From contig JAQQAM010000160.1 in the NCBI GenBank assembly GCA_028532905.1, positions 1 through 49,474 of the forward strand: a DNA stretch of 49,474 nt, given 5' to 3'. The stretch comes from Spirochaetales bacterium (GTDB taxonomy: Bacteria > Spirochaetota > Spirochaetia > DSM-2461). Both the position numbers and the translations under genes were made by a program. This document shows positions 1-8,434 of the stretch, one piece after another (position 1 is the first letter of the stretch; each line of letters opens with the position of its first letter). The notes under the pieces were generated by a model. It worked only from the letters and a program-made list of their open reading frames with translations, did not search any database and was not told the DNA's origin.

Positions 1-99
1 AAAAAAGTGGTAAAGCCATCTCAGCGAAAAGAGATGGCTCAGTTTTATGTGCAGCATCAAGAGATCACTATTGTCAAACCGGAGAGTTTGAAATCCTAG
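1..99 (+). pseudogene. IS3-family transposase fragment (degenerate)
   Basis: The frame is open from the left edge to TAG at 97-99 and reads KKVVKPSQRKEMAQFYVQHQ then EITIV before diverging. This resembles the start of IS3-type OrfB transposases, where a basic PSxRRE segment is followed by a helix ending in SI/TI. The usual continuation (a second HTH-like stretch and the DDE core) is absent and no terminal inverted repeat is visible, so it is read as a relic whose 5' part lies outside the window. Similarity is judged by eye over about 25 residues. Confidence 0.4.
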
Positions 100-269
100 T
101 CGGCACCAGTCGCCGGAACATACAGAAGAACCTGAGACTAATACAGAATTAAATATTGATAAAAAATCGGTTGTTAATTTATGGCAGTGGGTTACACTGA
201 TACTACCACTATCTGAAATGGAATCCTATCAATGGGGATACCAGTATCTGTTTATCCAGGGAGTCAAGA

Positions 270-2525
270 ATGTATAAGTTTCTCATTAAAGCCGGTTTGT
301 TGCTGTTTTCTATTTATTTAAGTTCATGTGCATCATCGGTAGAGTCAGGAGAATCCGGACTTTCAACCGATGGGTTCGCCGGTTCCCATGTGAAAGTCAT
401 GGATGGCATAACAGCATTTTATCCCGGCGGGGACAGTTACCCGTTCCTGCCGTCAACCGATTTCTGGTATACAAAAATCTTTACGGATCAAGACAGGCTG
501 GCAATCTTTGGGCGTGGGGGAAGACTATACCTTTCCGAAGACTCAGGCGAAAGCTGGCAAATATTTTATTTATCCAGACTGGCCCCTAAGAATGGATTTT
601 ATCTTTTAGAGAATCTCAATACAGTATATATGCATGAAGACACAATCCTTGTTTATAATAAAGAGGCCGGGCAATTGTGCCTGAGCAGAGATTGGGGAAA
701 GAGCTGGACTTTTATAGTAGACAACCCGATAGTAAGTGGCGAGCATACCTATATTATGGCTCCTGAACTTCGGGAAAAGGAACTTTACGTATTCCGTATT
801 GAAGATGATATAGTATATGCCTCTCAGGAGTATAAAGGATACTACCGGGTATTTACATTCCCCATTGAGGGATTTACCGACAGCACCCTGATCTCTAGAA
901 AACTGGTCAATTCGGAAACCCTCCCAAGAATTCCCTTCCGCGATGGGTATGTGGGCTATAAAGAAGACAGGGGCATTTTTTTCTGTGACAGGGATTTCAA
1001 TAATATTGAAGAGGCCAAAGGCAATGATGAGCTGCCCAGCCTGGTATTCAACTCTCTGGCTGTGAAAGGGGATGATCTGTGGGTCGGAACATCACGGGGA
1101 CTGGCGGTCTCCCGGGACGGAGGAGAGCATTTCCAGATTGTAGATACGGGGATTGATGAGAGATTTAATACTGTAGCCGTAAGAATCGGAGCAACGGGAC
1201 AGATAGAGATTATTCAGGAGGAAAATCCAAACAGAGAGAAGACAACATTCACGACTGGTTTTCCCAATAATCAGAATCCGGAAAGCTCACTCATAGTGAT
1301 GTTCGGTGTCAGTTATGACGACGGAGCAACATGGTCGTCCTGGTCTTACGCGGGAGAAGAGCCTATCTGGCGATTTGTCAGAAGCAGATCCATTGGCAAC
1401 GGCCTCCGGATGCACTCAGACCCGGAGCGGTTCTTTCCTAATTATAACCGAATGGAAATGAAACCGGTAGATAGAAGACTCACTCCAAACTCAACAGACC
1501 TGGTTACCCTCACAGTGACAAGCGAAGAGATCCCGTCATCAGGGGCAATCCAATGGGACTATCTGTCCTGGGACCCCAAAGTCGGTAGAGAGTATGGATT
1601 CCCTGTACAGAGGCCATTTATATTTGCCAGAGAAGGTCATCTCGTCATCGGTTCGGAAAATGATGGTATGGCCATATCTGATGATGAGGGGCAATCCTGG
1701 CGACAGATCAGATTTGACGGTCTATTGAAGAAAAGACTCTACTACAGCTACTACGCAAGAGAATACACTATCGACTTTGACGGATCAAAATTTCTGATCT
1801 GTAATGGCGACTCCCTTCTCCTGTCAGAAGATGCCGGAAAAAGCTGGAGAGAGATCGATATCGGATACCCGCTGGAAGGCGAATTCCAGTCCTGCCGGAT
1901 TCTGGAAACAAAAATGATTGCCCATGACTGGAAGTCCCAATATGTCTCCGAAGACGGCGGTAAAAGCTGGACACGAACACCCGATGAGGATTTTTTTCTG
2001 TATGATCCGAGCTTTGTGAATAACTATATACCCCATTACCGATTCTCCGATAATACTGACGATGCGATTCTATACAAATTCAACAAACGAATCCCACCCC
2101 TGAAGAAGGAACCGGTACTACCCGACGGCTACAAACTGAAAGAGATCTGGGAATACGAATCAACCATGTATGCCTTGGCTTATATGAATTCAGAAAGTGG
2201 TGAGAAGACCTGTATTCTCAGATCCGAAGACGAGGGGACAAACTGGGATCTGTTCTGGAAAAAAAACGGACATGCCAAAATCATGCGGCTGATTGTACAA
2301 GGGGATGAAATCTATCTGATCCACGGAACACTGGTCTATCTGCTGGATCGCAATTCAGGACGTTTTCTGGGGACTTTGGGCATTATGGATGAGTATGTAC
2401 GTCTTGGGATGGGCAGCATAGTACCGGAACCCGACGGCCTTTTTTTTCCCTACAGCGGGGTTGTATACCGGATTGAAAAACGGCCCGAAAATGGAGAAAC
2501 CATCGAGCTCCAGATATCGAACTGA
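270..2525 (+). CDS. Asp-box (BNR) beta-propeller lipoprotein
   Basis: A 751-residue exported protein. The N-terminus has a hydrophobic signal ending in a lipobox (YLSSC, Cys at about residue 20), so it should be a lipoprotein. At least eight Asp-box motifs (S-x-D-x-G-x-x-W/F) are spread through it: SEDSGESW, SRDWGKSW, SRDGGEHF, SYDDGATW, SDDEGQSW, SEDAGKSW, SEDGGKSW and SEDEGTNW. Such motifs mark sialidase-like or VPS10-like propeller blades. No catalytic sialidase Arg triad could be recognised, so a binding or structural role is as likely as hydrolysis. The start ATG follows GGGAG at a normal distance. It appears monocistronic; the next gene begins 164 bases downstream. Confidence 0.75.
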   Translation: MYKFLIKAGLLLFSIYLSSCASSVESGESGLSTDGFAGSHVKVMDGITAFYPGGDSYPFLPSTDFWYTKIFTDQDRLAIFGRGGRLYLSEDSGESWQIFYLSRLAPKNGFYLLENLNTVYMHEDTILVYNKEAGQLCLSRDWGKSWTFIVDNPIVSGEHTYIMAPELREKELYVFRIEDDIVYASQEYKGYYRVFTFPIEGFTDSTLISRKLVNSETLPRIPFRDGYVGYKEDRGIFFCDRDFNNIEEAKGNDELPSLVFNSLAVKGDDLWVGTSRGLAVSRDGGEHFQIVDTGIDERFNTVAVRIGATGQIEIIQEENPNREKTTFTTGFPNNQNPESSLIVMFGVSYDDGATWSSWSYAGEEPIWRFVRSRSIGNGLRMHSDPERFFPNYNRMEMKPVDRRLTPNSTDLVTLTVTSEEIPSSGAIQWDYLSWDPKVGREYGFPVQRPFIFAREGHLVIGSENDGMAISDDEGQSWRQIRFDGLLKKRLYYSYYAREYTIDFDGSKFLICNGDSLLLSEDAGKSWREIDIGYPLEGEFQSCRILETKMIAHDWKSQYVSEDGGKSWTRTPDEDFFLYDPSFVNNYIPHYRFSDNTDDAILYKFNKRIPPLKKEPVLPDGYKLKEIWEYESTMYALAYMNSESGEKTCILRSEDEGTNWDLFWKKNGHAKIMRLIVQGDEIYLIHGTLVYLLDRNSGRFLGTLGIMDEYVRLGMGSIVPEPDGLFFPYSGVVYRIEKRPENGETIELQISN

Positions 2526-2689
2526 CCTATCGACAGGACAAATATCCCCGGTCTTGGAATGAGTAATATTTTACTATTCAATAAAATCTGAGTGCATCAT
2601 TCATCATAATCTTTTTTTTATTGGTAGATATGTGTTTATTTATGATGTAGGTTGATAGTAGTTTTTTACTGGTTATAAAAGGGGTTCTT

Positions 2690-3606
2690 ATGAAATTTAA
2701 ACTGATTCTCTTGTGTGTGATTTTTCCGATTCTGCTTATAGGTTGCCAATCTAAATCATCGACTGCAACGGTGAATAATTCGGAGACAATCTACTTCATT
2801 GGAAAACCATATGATGATCCAGAAGCAGCTCTTCTTTATTCAGTGAAAACTGATGGATCTGAATTAACGAGAATTGACAATCTGGAAGGTTGGAGAGGCC
2901 GGCTTTCTCCTGATGGTAAAAAATTACTCTGGACACCTGATGATCATAAGATCTCTGTTTATGACTTACAAACAAAGACAGTAACGCTATTGTTGGATGA
3001 GGAGGCATATAATTGGGATTCATGCTGGTCTCCAGATGGTTCTCAGATTGCTTTTGCATCACGGAGAACTGGAAAATTTGATATCTGGGTAATGGATGCG
3101 GATGGTTCAAATTTGCGAAATATCACGAATACCCCGGATGTTGGTGAATGGGATCCTCGTTGGGGACACAATAATAGGATTTACTTTGGGAGAGATATGA
3201 TTGCCGATGTAGGTTGGGAACGGGTTCCGGTATTTTTCATGATCCAATTCAATTATTTTCAATAGATCCTGATGGAATGAATCCTGTTCAGCATACAAAT
3301 GGAGAAGGTTGGAATGCAAATCACTCATTATCCCTTGATGGTAACTACATTCTGAATGGTGACGATAAGGGTGTTTATATAGCTGATATGGATGGTGAAA
3401 TTATAGAGTATGTCTACTTTTTGGATGAGGAGAAATTTTTTGGATTCAGATGACATATACTGTCATCTGATAATAAGAGCATTATTATGTCCGCAATGAT
3501 AGACGAAGAAGAACGGTTTCATTTGTATAGGTATGATATAGATGAAAAAAGATATAGCCGTATAACTGCACAGAATGAAATGGAAGAATGGTTTCCTGAT
3601 TACTAA
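2690..3606 (+). pseudogene. Broken TolB-like (PD40) propeller lipoprotein
   Basis: The first frame (2690-3265) encodes a lipoprotein signal (LLIGC) and WD40-like PD40 repeats such as RLSPDGKKLLW and WSPDGSQIAFASRR, the repeat type of TolB propellers. Near 3205-3230 the homology jumps to another frame, which carries the next repeat (IQLFSIDPDGMN) and runs to an in-frame TGA at 3451-3453. The same frame then continues as propeller-like sequence (SSDNKSIIMSA and on to EEWFPDY) to TAA at 3604-3606. One indel plus one nonsense codon therefore interrupt what would be an approximately 300-residue protein. The gene looks more AT-rich than its neighbours, consistent with decay or recent acquisition. 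Sequencing error at both places is the alternative. Confidence 0.7.
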
Positions 3607-3710
3607 TTATTCCAATGAAGGGAATCCAAGGGAAATATGATCAGAGCCACTCTCCAGCAATCATTCGGGCTGATAGATTTGGATTACTGAACAATAGCTC
3701 TTAATCTATA

Positions 3711-5525
3711 TTAAATTGGAAAGGGCGAAGAGGAACCGTTCCCATCACGAAATTCCTCCTCATCCAGAAATATGAGACCAGCCTTTTCCATCTCTCTTAC
3801 AAGTGAAATGACATTGTGTTGAGCTTCCTCCATCATTCCCAGGCGGTAGGGTCTTCCTGAATCCAGAATGGGTTTTATGTTTTGTATTGTCTCTTTGGAA
3901 AGTTTTGCGAGAATACGCTCTTTTATCTCCTCATTCAAAGGCTTAAGGCCAAGGGCGAGATCTCTAGGGTCTGCCTTTTGGGCGACCATATTCAGAGATT
4001 CTTCTGTCAGTATGACAAGATCCTCCATGACGAACATGTTTTCCTTTAATTGCTGAGCAGTCTCTGGATGTCTGGATTCCAGCTGGTTGATAACAGAGGC
4101 TTCGATGCTACGACGGCTGTGCTGCAGTATCTCCGCTGTTTTAAGAATTCCAGAAGATAAGAAGTTTTTTTGGTTTCCGAAGTTTCTTATCCTTTCATTC
4201 AGATATTCTGATATTAGAATGGGAATTCCTGGTTCCACTAGATCCGTATGGCTGATTCTCTCACAAAGCTCTGCTTGTTCTTCGGAATTGAAGTTCTCAA
4301 GATAGCCAGCGGCCAGGGGGGATGGAAGAAGAGAGAGAAGCAGTGCATTCAGCTGAAAAGGTTCAGTATTAAAAAGGTCGCAAATAAACTCAAGATCACC
4401 TTGATTGATAAAATCGAAATCTGCTGCATCAGGTAATGATGAGGTTTCGTTTAGCAGAATTTGATCGTTTAACAGATCCTGTCCCTGGTTCAGCTCTGCA
4501 ATTCTTCTATCAAGGTTTTGGCTTAGTTCATCAAGCTTTGATGTCAGTAAGTCCAGTTTATGTTCGCTGCTATTCTCATTATTTCCAGATAATAGCTTTA
4601 ATAAATCCGTGTCCTGTACTTCTTCCTTCACAATACTGAATTCCTTAAAGTCTTTCAGTACTTTCAGTTTCTCAATTCTCCTGTCACCCCAGCTGAGAAG
4701 GGCTTTTCCTTCATCCAGACCTTCGACAGATATAATATCTCCTTTTTTCATATTAAGGAGCTCGTCTAAGCTGATTTCTTTACAATCGCATTCGATGCGG
4801 CCGGGAATTTTTACTTTATTGAATTCTGGCTTTCTCAGGTTCTGCATTTCTCTTTCTCTAAGACCGAAGTAATGAATGGGAGAGAGCCTGCTCATAATTG
4901 GTTCCATAAACAGGTAGGGAATACAGAGTTCCATCTTGTGCGATTCTCCAAACATAGTAACTTCCCAAGTCAAGAGAATAACCATTTCCGTGGGAGGGAG
5001 AATTTGAGCGAAAAGGATATTGTGTTCCATGTTTTTAACATAGAAGGGGAAGTGGCCGATTCCTTCCCAGGATTTGTTCAAAGGAATCAGCATTTTAGAA
5101 ACAATATGTTTCATCAATTTTATACTTAAACCACTGAATCCTTTGAAGTTTCCATTATCAGGTATTTGCTGACCATAGCTGCGCACCTGCATGAGATAAC
5201 TCAGGCGATTGCTTAGAGTCAAAAGGGCTGAACTTTTAATCTTTTTGTTTCCAAGGATGGCAAATGATGCCGGTTCTTCCTGTGGGTACAAGGATGTAAA
5301 TTCGCTATAGGTGCATTGATCAACGGAAGACAAATGTATCTCTACTTTTTGTTGAAACATGGCAGAAAGTTTCACTGTGGCAAGTCGGGCATAATTTTCA
5401 TGAATCATTGCCATGGTCCGTATCTGTTCTTTAGAAAATTTATCCGGACGTCGGAAATCCATGAAGACGACTCTTGGATTTCCAGTTCGATTCTTATATT
5501 TGGGAAGATAGTTTGTTTCAGCCAT
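3711..5525 (-). CDS. FliM-FliG fusion flagellar switch protein
   Basis: A 604-residue protein joining two C-ring proteins that are normally separate. Residues ~24-220 match the FliM middle domain (DFRRPDKFSKEQ, MIHENYARL, SSVDQCTYSEF, PPTEMVILLTWEV, CIPYLFMEPI). Residues ~237-305 form a SpoA-like domain. A probable coiled-coil linker (~320-358) leads to FliG middle and C-terminal domains (~375-590; MFVMEDLVILTEES, DLALGLKPLNEE, EEAQHNVISLVREMEKAG). The FliM CheY-P peptide (EIDALL type) and the FliG N-terminal FliF-binding domain are absent. The FliM GGxG loop is degenerate (YLMQVRSYG), as is the partner EHPQ motif of FliG (TEPFQ). The motif aligned with E. coli K264 and R297 is kept (Lys528, Arg561), but R281, D288 and D289 positions are Glu545, Pro552 and Ile553. 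ATG at 5525 is preferred over GTG at 5528 because AGGAG lies six bases upstream. It overlaps fliN by 8 nt. Confidence 0.9.
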   Translation of the reverse strand: MAETNYLPKYKNRTGNPRVVFMDFRRPDKFSKEQIRTMAMIHENYARLATVKLSAMFQQKVEIHLSSVDQCTYSEFTSLYPQEEPASFAILGNKKIKSSALLTLSNRLSYLMQVRSYGQQIPDNGNFKGFSGLSIKLMKHIVSKMLIPLNKSWEGIGHFPFYVKNMEHNILFAQILPPTEMVILLTWEVTMFGESHKMELCIPYLFMEPIMSRLSPIHYFGLREREMQNLRKPEFNKVKIPGRIECDCKEISLDELLNMKKGDIISVEGLDEGKALLSWGDRRIEKLKVLKDFKEFSIVKEEVQDTDLLKLLSGNNENSSEHKLDLLTSKLDELSQNLDRRIAELNQGQDLLNDQILLNETSSLPDAADFDFINQGDLEFICDLFNTEPFQLNALLLSLLPSPLAAGYLENFNSEEQAELCERISHTDLVEPGIPILISEYLNERIRNFGNQKNFLSSGILKTAEILQHSRRSIEASVINQLESRHPETAQQLKENMFVMEDLVILTEESLNMVAQKADPRDLALGLKPLNEEIKERILAKLSKETIQNIKPILDSGRPYRLGMMEEAQHNVISLVREMEKAGLIFLDEEEFRDGNGSSSPFPI

Positions 5526-5760
5526 CACTTTCTCCTGCCACAGCTGTTATTCTGATACCGAAGTTTTCATCAATCACCACGACTTCACCAATGGCAACAG
5601 TCTGGCCTGATGCCTGCAGTTTTACGGGTTCCCCTGCATAAGAATCCAGTTCAACAATGCTGCCCTCTTTCAATGAGGCAAAGTCTTCTAAGGTCATTCC
5701 CGTTTCTCCCAGTACGACTTGTACAGGTACCCTGACTTGTTTTACCGGACTCAGTTTCAT
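5518..5760 (-). CDS. fliN: FliN-like flagellar switch protein (SpoA domain)
   Basis: An 80-residue single SpoA domain. The pattern VPVQVVLGETGMTLEDF, then GSIVELDSYAGEPVKL, then GEVVVIDENFGIRI, is the FliN C-terminal signature. It lacks the N-terminal extension found in most FliN and FliY proteins. FliN normally forms the lower C-ring with FliM and contacts the export ATPase complex through FliH. The gene begins one base inside the stop of the upstream SpoA gene (TAATG arrangement) and overlaps the FliM-FliG gene, so all three should be made together. No other flagellar gene is nearby, so this is separate from a main flagellar operon. Confidence 0.85.
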   Translation of the reverse strand: MKLSPVKQVRVPVQVVLGETGMTLEDFASLKEGSIVELDSYAGEPVKLQASGQTVAIGEVVVIDENFGIRITAVAGESDG

Positions 5761-5999
5761 TATTTCTCTCCTGCCATTTCGGTGATTTTGAAGTAATACT
5801 TTCCCCTCTTCTTAATTAGCTTTCCTCTTGCAATAGTCAGGCCCTGAGCATCCAACTCAAAAATAGAAGTCTTTGTTATTTTTAGGGATCCTTTCTCTTG
5901 TATTTCCATCATTTCCTCGGAACTGATTTCTTGCCTGTCCAATATAAGGGAAGGACGGATCGTGATTTTATCCCCCTGAGGGATGTCTTTAGTTTCCAT
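5760..5999 (-). CDS. Divergent SpoA-domain (FliN-like) protein
   Basis: A 79-residue protein that follows the SpoA fold pattern more loosely than its neighbour: a first strand (RPSLILDRQEIS), a short helix with SSEEMMEIQEKGSLKI, then GLTIARGKLIKKRGKYYFKITEM, matching the G.xIA.GE.....xxxRIT ending of FliN. It is first in the switch operon, with AGGAG five bases before ATG. A heterodimer with the FliN downstream, as for paired SpoA domains in injectisome C-rings, is a reasonable inference but is not shown by sequence. No canonical promoter could be assigned in the 126 bases upstream. Confidence 0.65.
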   Translation of the reverse strand: METKDIPQGDKITIRPSLILDRQEISSEEMMEIQEKGSLKITKTSIFELDAQGLTIARGKLIKKRGKYYFKITEMAGEK

Positions 6000-6125
6000 A
6001 ACTTCTCCTGAAGCTCTTTATGTCTCAATTCTGATATCAAAATGAAGGGTTTGCTTACACTATTCTAAAAAACTTGCGCCTGTTGAGTTGTACTATTTTG
6101 ACTTTGTGGTTCTTATTACCGGAAA

Positions 6126-7001
6126 TTAAATTCTAACTTTTCGTCTGTATTCTCCGGGAGTAACAGACATCGCCCTTTTAAACATACGATTGAAAAAAGA
6201 AATATTATTATAACCCACTGAAAAAGCTATTTCCGTAATGGTCAAACTACTGTTTCTTAGTAGAAGACAGGCTTTTTCTATTCGGACTCTGTTTAAGTAG
6301 GCAAAGATGGTCGTTCCAGTCTTAATCTTGAAGCTTCTTGAAAGGTAGGAGGCATTCAGGGCACAACGTGAAGCCATTTCGTCCAAACTCAACGGATTGT
6401 CAAACTGGATTCGGATATGTTCAATCAAATCTTCAATACTCCAGATTTCATTTTTTTCATCAATTGATTTGGAAAGGTCGATTTCATTTAGAGAAGGAAG
6501 GCTTTTCAGCTGGATGAGCAGACTGAGTAGGAACATTTCCTTATCAAGTAAACCTGAAACAGTTGATGTATCCAGCGTCAATCGTTGAAATAATGACCTG
6601 AGTTTCTTTAAAGAATCATCATTGTGTATTTCATAGAACTGTTCTTTACATCGGCCGGAAGGAGAGAGCTCTATTGATTTCCCGGGAGCCTTCAGGTATA
6701 GGGGATTCAATAACAAGGAAAGCAAGTCATCTTCTGAAAGGCTAAGAGTTAAAAACTTGCCATCAATATGTATGGGTTGGTCGGAAGGGAAAAGAATGAT
6801 AATTGGTGTTGTATTTTTAAACCTTTTCTTTTTTGTTTGTATCCCACTATAGGCAGAAATGAGACAGAAATGCACTTCATCAGATACCAGTTCTTTATGA
6901 ATGGATTGGAGAGAGGCGGTTCTTTTTGGCGTGTTCAGATCCGTACCTGATGATCCTGGCATAAAACAATTGTATATTAATAAAAAGGAGGATGCTTCCA
7001 C
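6126..7001 (-). CDS. AraC-family transcriptional regulator
   Basis: A 291-residue protein. The last ~100 residues carry the double HTH of AraC/XylS regulators: LSLDEMASRCALNASYLSRS for the first HTH, and ITEIAFSVGYNNISFFNRMF followed by TPGEYR for the second. The N-terminal ~180 residues are not recognised; no cupin motif is evident. The start is uncertain: GTG at 7001 has no clear ribosome site and an internal ATG (MPGSSG, about residue 14) is possible. It lies upstream of and co-oriented with the switch operon, 126 bases away, and downstream of the terminator of the pyrimidine operon. It could control either; the sequence does not decide. Confidence 0.75.
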   Translation of the reverse strand: MEASSFLLIYNCFMPGSSGTDLNTPKRTASLQSIHKELVSDEVHFCLISAYSGIQTKKKRFKNTTPIIILFPSDQPIHIDGKFLTLSLSEDDLLSLLLNPLYLKAPGKSIELSPSGRCKEQFYEIHNDDSLKKLRSLFQRLTLDTSTVSGLLDKEMFLLSLLIQLKSLPSLNEIDLSKSIDEKNEIWSIEDLIEHIRIQFDNPLSLDEMASRCALNASYLSRSFKIKTGTTIFAYLNRVRIEKACLLLRNSSLTITEIAFSVGYNNISFFNRMFKRAMSVTPGEYRRKVRI

Positions 7002-7105
7002 TTTTTTTACACATAAATGATTTATATTGTTTTTCCCAGAATGATTGTGAATCTGTTTTGAAGGGGATTTATGAGCCTTCCGGTGAGTACTATCTTTAGG
7101 GGAAA

Positions 7106-7134
7106 CCGGCCTGTCATTAAAATAGACAGGCCGG
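7106..7134 (-). terminator. Rho-independent terminator candidate of the pyrimidine operon
   Basis: A perfect 10-bp inverted repeat (CCGGCCTGTC / GACAGGCCGG) with a 9-nt loop lies 27 bases past the stop at 7161 of the last catabolic gene. The trailing U-tract on the minus strand is short (TTT). On the plus strand the stem is followed by GGGAAAAAC. Confidence 0.6.
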
Positions 7135-7160
7135 GAAAAACACTGGAATGTTTCAGAGGA

Positions 7161-8429
7161 TTATACTGATTCTTTATCTGTTTTCAGTACAGCATTCAGA
7201 AGTACTGTCGCCCCGGAGGTACAGTGTTCAGGAGTGGAATACTCAGGCTCACAATGGGAGAGCCCATCCCTTGACTGTACAAAAATCATCGTACTGGGGA
7301 GCATATATGCAGCAAACTGTGCATCATGTCCTGCACCTGAGTGGAGAACCATATGGGAAACACCCATCTCTTCTGCAGCATCTTTGACATAGCCGAAGAG
7401 GGTTTTGTCCCAGTAAACAGTATCTCTGTTCCACATTTTCTCAACTTCACATTTACACCCGGCCCACTCTTTCTCAGCACAGCTTTTTACAATACTCAGC
7501 ACCTGGGCCAGAACATCGGGATTTTCATGACGTACATCTATACAGAAGTCAACATAATCCGGAACACAAGTATGTACATTGGGATGGCATACGATTTCTC
7601 CTGTTGTATAGACCAGTTCAGGATAACCGAGTTTGTCAATTTCCTGATGAAGATGGCAAATCGTCTGAGATGCAGCAAAAAGGGCATCCTGCCGCTTTGG
7701 CATGGGGAAGGTTCCGGCATGAACCGTCTGACCGTAAAATCGGAAACGGTAGTTAAACATTCCAAGAACACAATCGACTACTCCTACATCCTTGGTGGCA
7801 TCTTCCAGAATGGGGCCCTGTTCAATATGGATTTCAAACATGCTCTTGTATTTATCCGGACTCAGACGGTATTTTTTGTCTCCTTTGTATCCGGAACGGT
7901 CCAGTGCGGCGCCAAAAGAATCCGATCCGTCCAGAACGCTTTTTGAAACCATCATATCCTCAAACTTGAATTTCCCTTTAATCGCTTCCGGCAGATAATC
8001 CCAGCAGACAATTCCGGAAACCATCATAGCAGGTGGATAAAGAGACCCCTCTTCATTGGTCCATATCATGGCAGTAAGAGGATGTTTGTGTTCGATTCCT
8101 TCTGAAGCGACTGTTTCAAGAACTTCCATTGCCGAAAGAACGCCGAGAATACCATCATAATTTCCTCCGTTCTTTACACTGTCTGTATGACTTCCCATTA
8201 CAATTCGTTTCGCATCAGGATCTGTTCCCGGAAGAGTCGCATACATATTGGCAACATCATCCACTTCAATCACAGCACCTATGGCTTCCATTCTTTGAAC
8301 AAACTCTTTCCGGGCCATAATATCTTCAGGACTCAGAGTATAGCGGGTTATTCCGCCATGACCGGCATCTCCGAACTGACTGAAGGTTTTTATCTTTTCC
8401 GTCATTCTCTCTAAACTGCATTTATACAT
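7161..8429 (-). CDS. N-carbamoyl-beta-alanine amidohydrolase (M20 family)
   Basis: A 422-residue metallohydrolase of the allantoate amidohydrolase / beta-ureidopropionase group. Metal-site motifs of the family are visible: GSHTDSVKNGGNYDG, then WTNEEGSLYPP, then EIHIEQGPILE, and a late HSGAGHDAQF. In the reductive pyrimidine pathway it would cleave N-carbamoyl-beta-alanine to beta-alanine, CO2 and ammonia in the cytoplasm. It is the last gene of the five-gene operon. ATG at 8429 is chosen because AAGGAG precedes it; that ribosome site sits in the end of the aminotransferase gene. Sequence alone cannot exclude allantoate or another N-carbamoyl amino acid as substrate; assignment rests on the neighbouring preA and dihydropyrimidinase. 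Confidence 0.85.
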   Translation of the reverse strand: MYKCSLERMTEKIKTFSQFGDAGHGGITRYTLSPEDIMARKEFVQRMEAIGAVIEVDDVANMYATLPGTDPDAKRIVMGSHTDSVKNGGNYDGILGVLSAMEVLETVASEGIEHKHPLTAMIWTNEEGSLYPPAMMVSGIVCWDYLPEAIKGKFKFEDMMVSKSVLDGSDSFGAALDRSGYKGDKKYRLSPDKYKSMFEIHIEQGPILEDATKDVGVVDCVLGMFNYRFRFYGQTVHAGTFPMPKRQDALFAASQTICHLHQEIDKLGYPELVYTTGEIVCHPNVHTCVPDYVDFCIDVRHENPDVLAQVLSIVKSCAEKEWAGCKCEVEKMWNRDTVYWDKTLFGYVKDAAEEMGVSHMVLHSGAGHDAQFAAYMLPSTMIFVQSRDGLSHCEPEYSTPEHCTSGATVLLNAVLKTDKESV

Positions 8430-8434
8430 AATAA

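Noticed and set aside
2655-2680. TTGATA/TATAAA promoter for the broken propeller lipoprotein
   Set aside because: The -10 box would be only about 11 bases from the ATG and would overlap the ribosome site.
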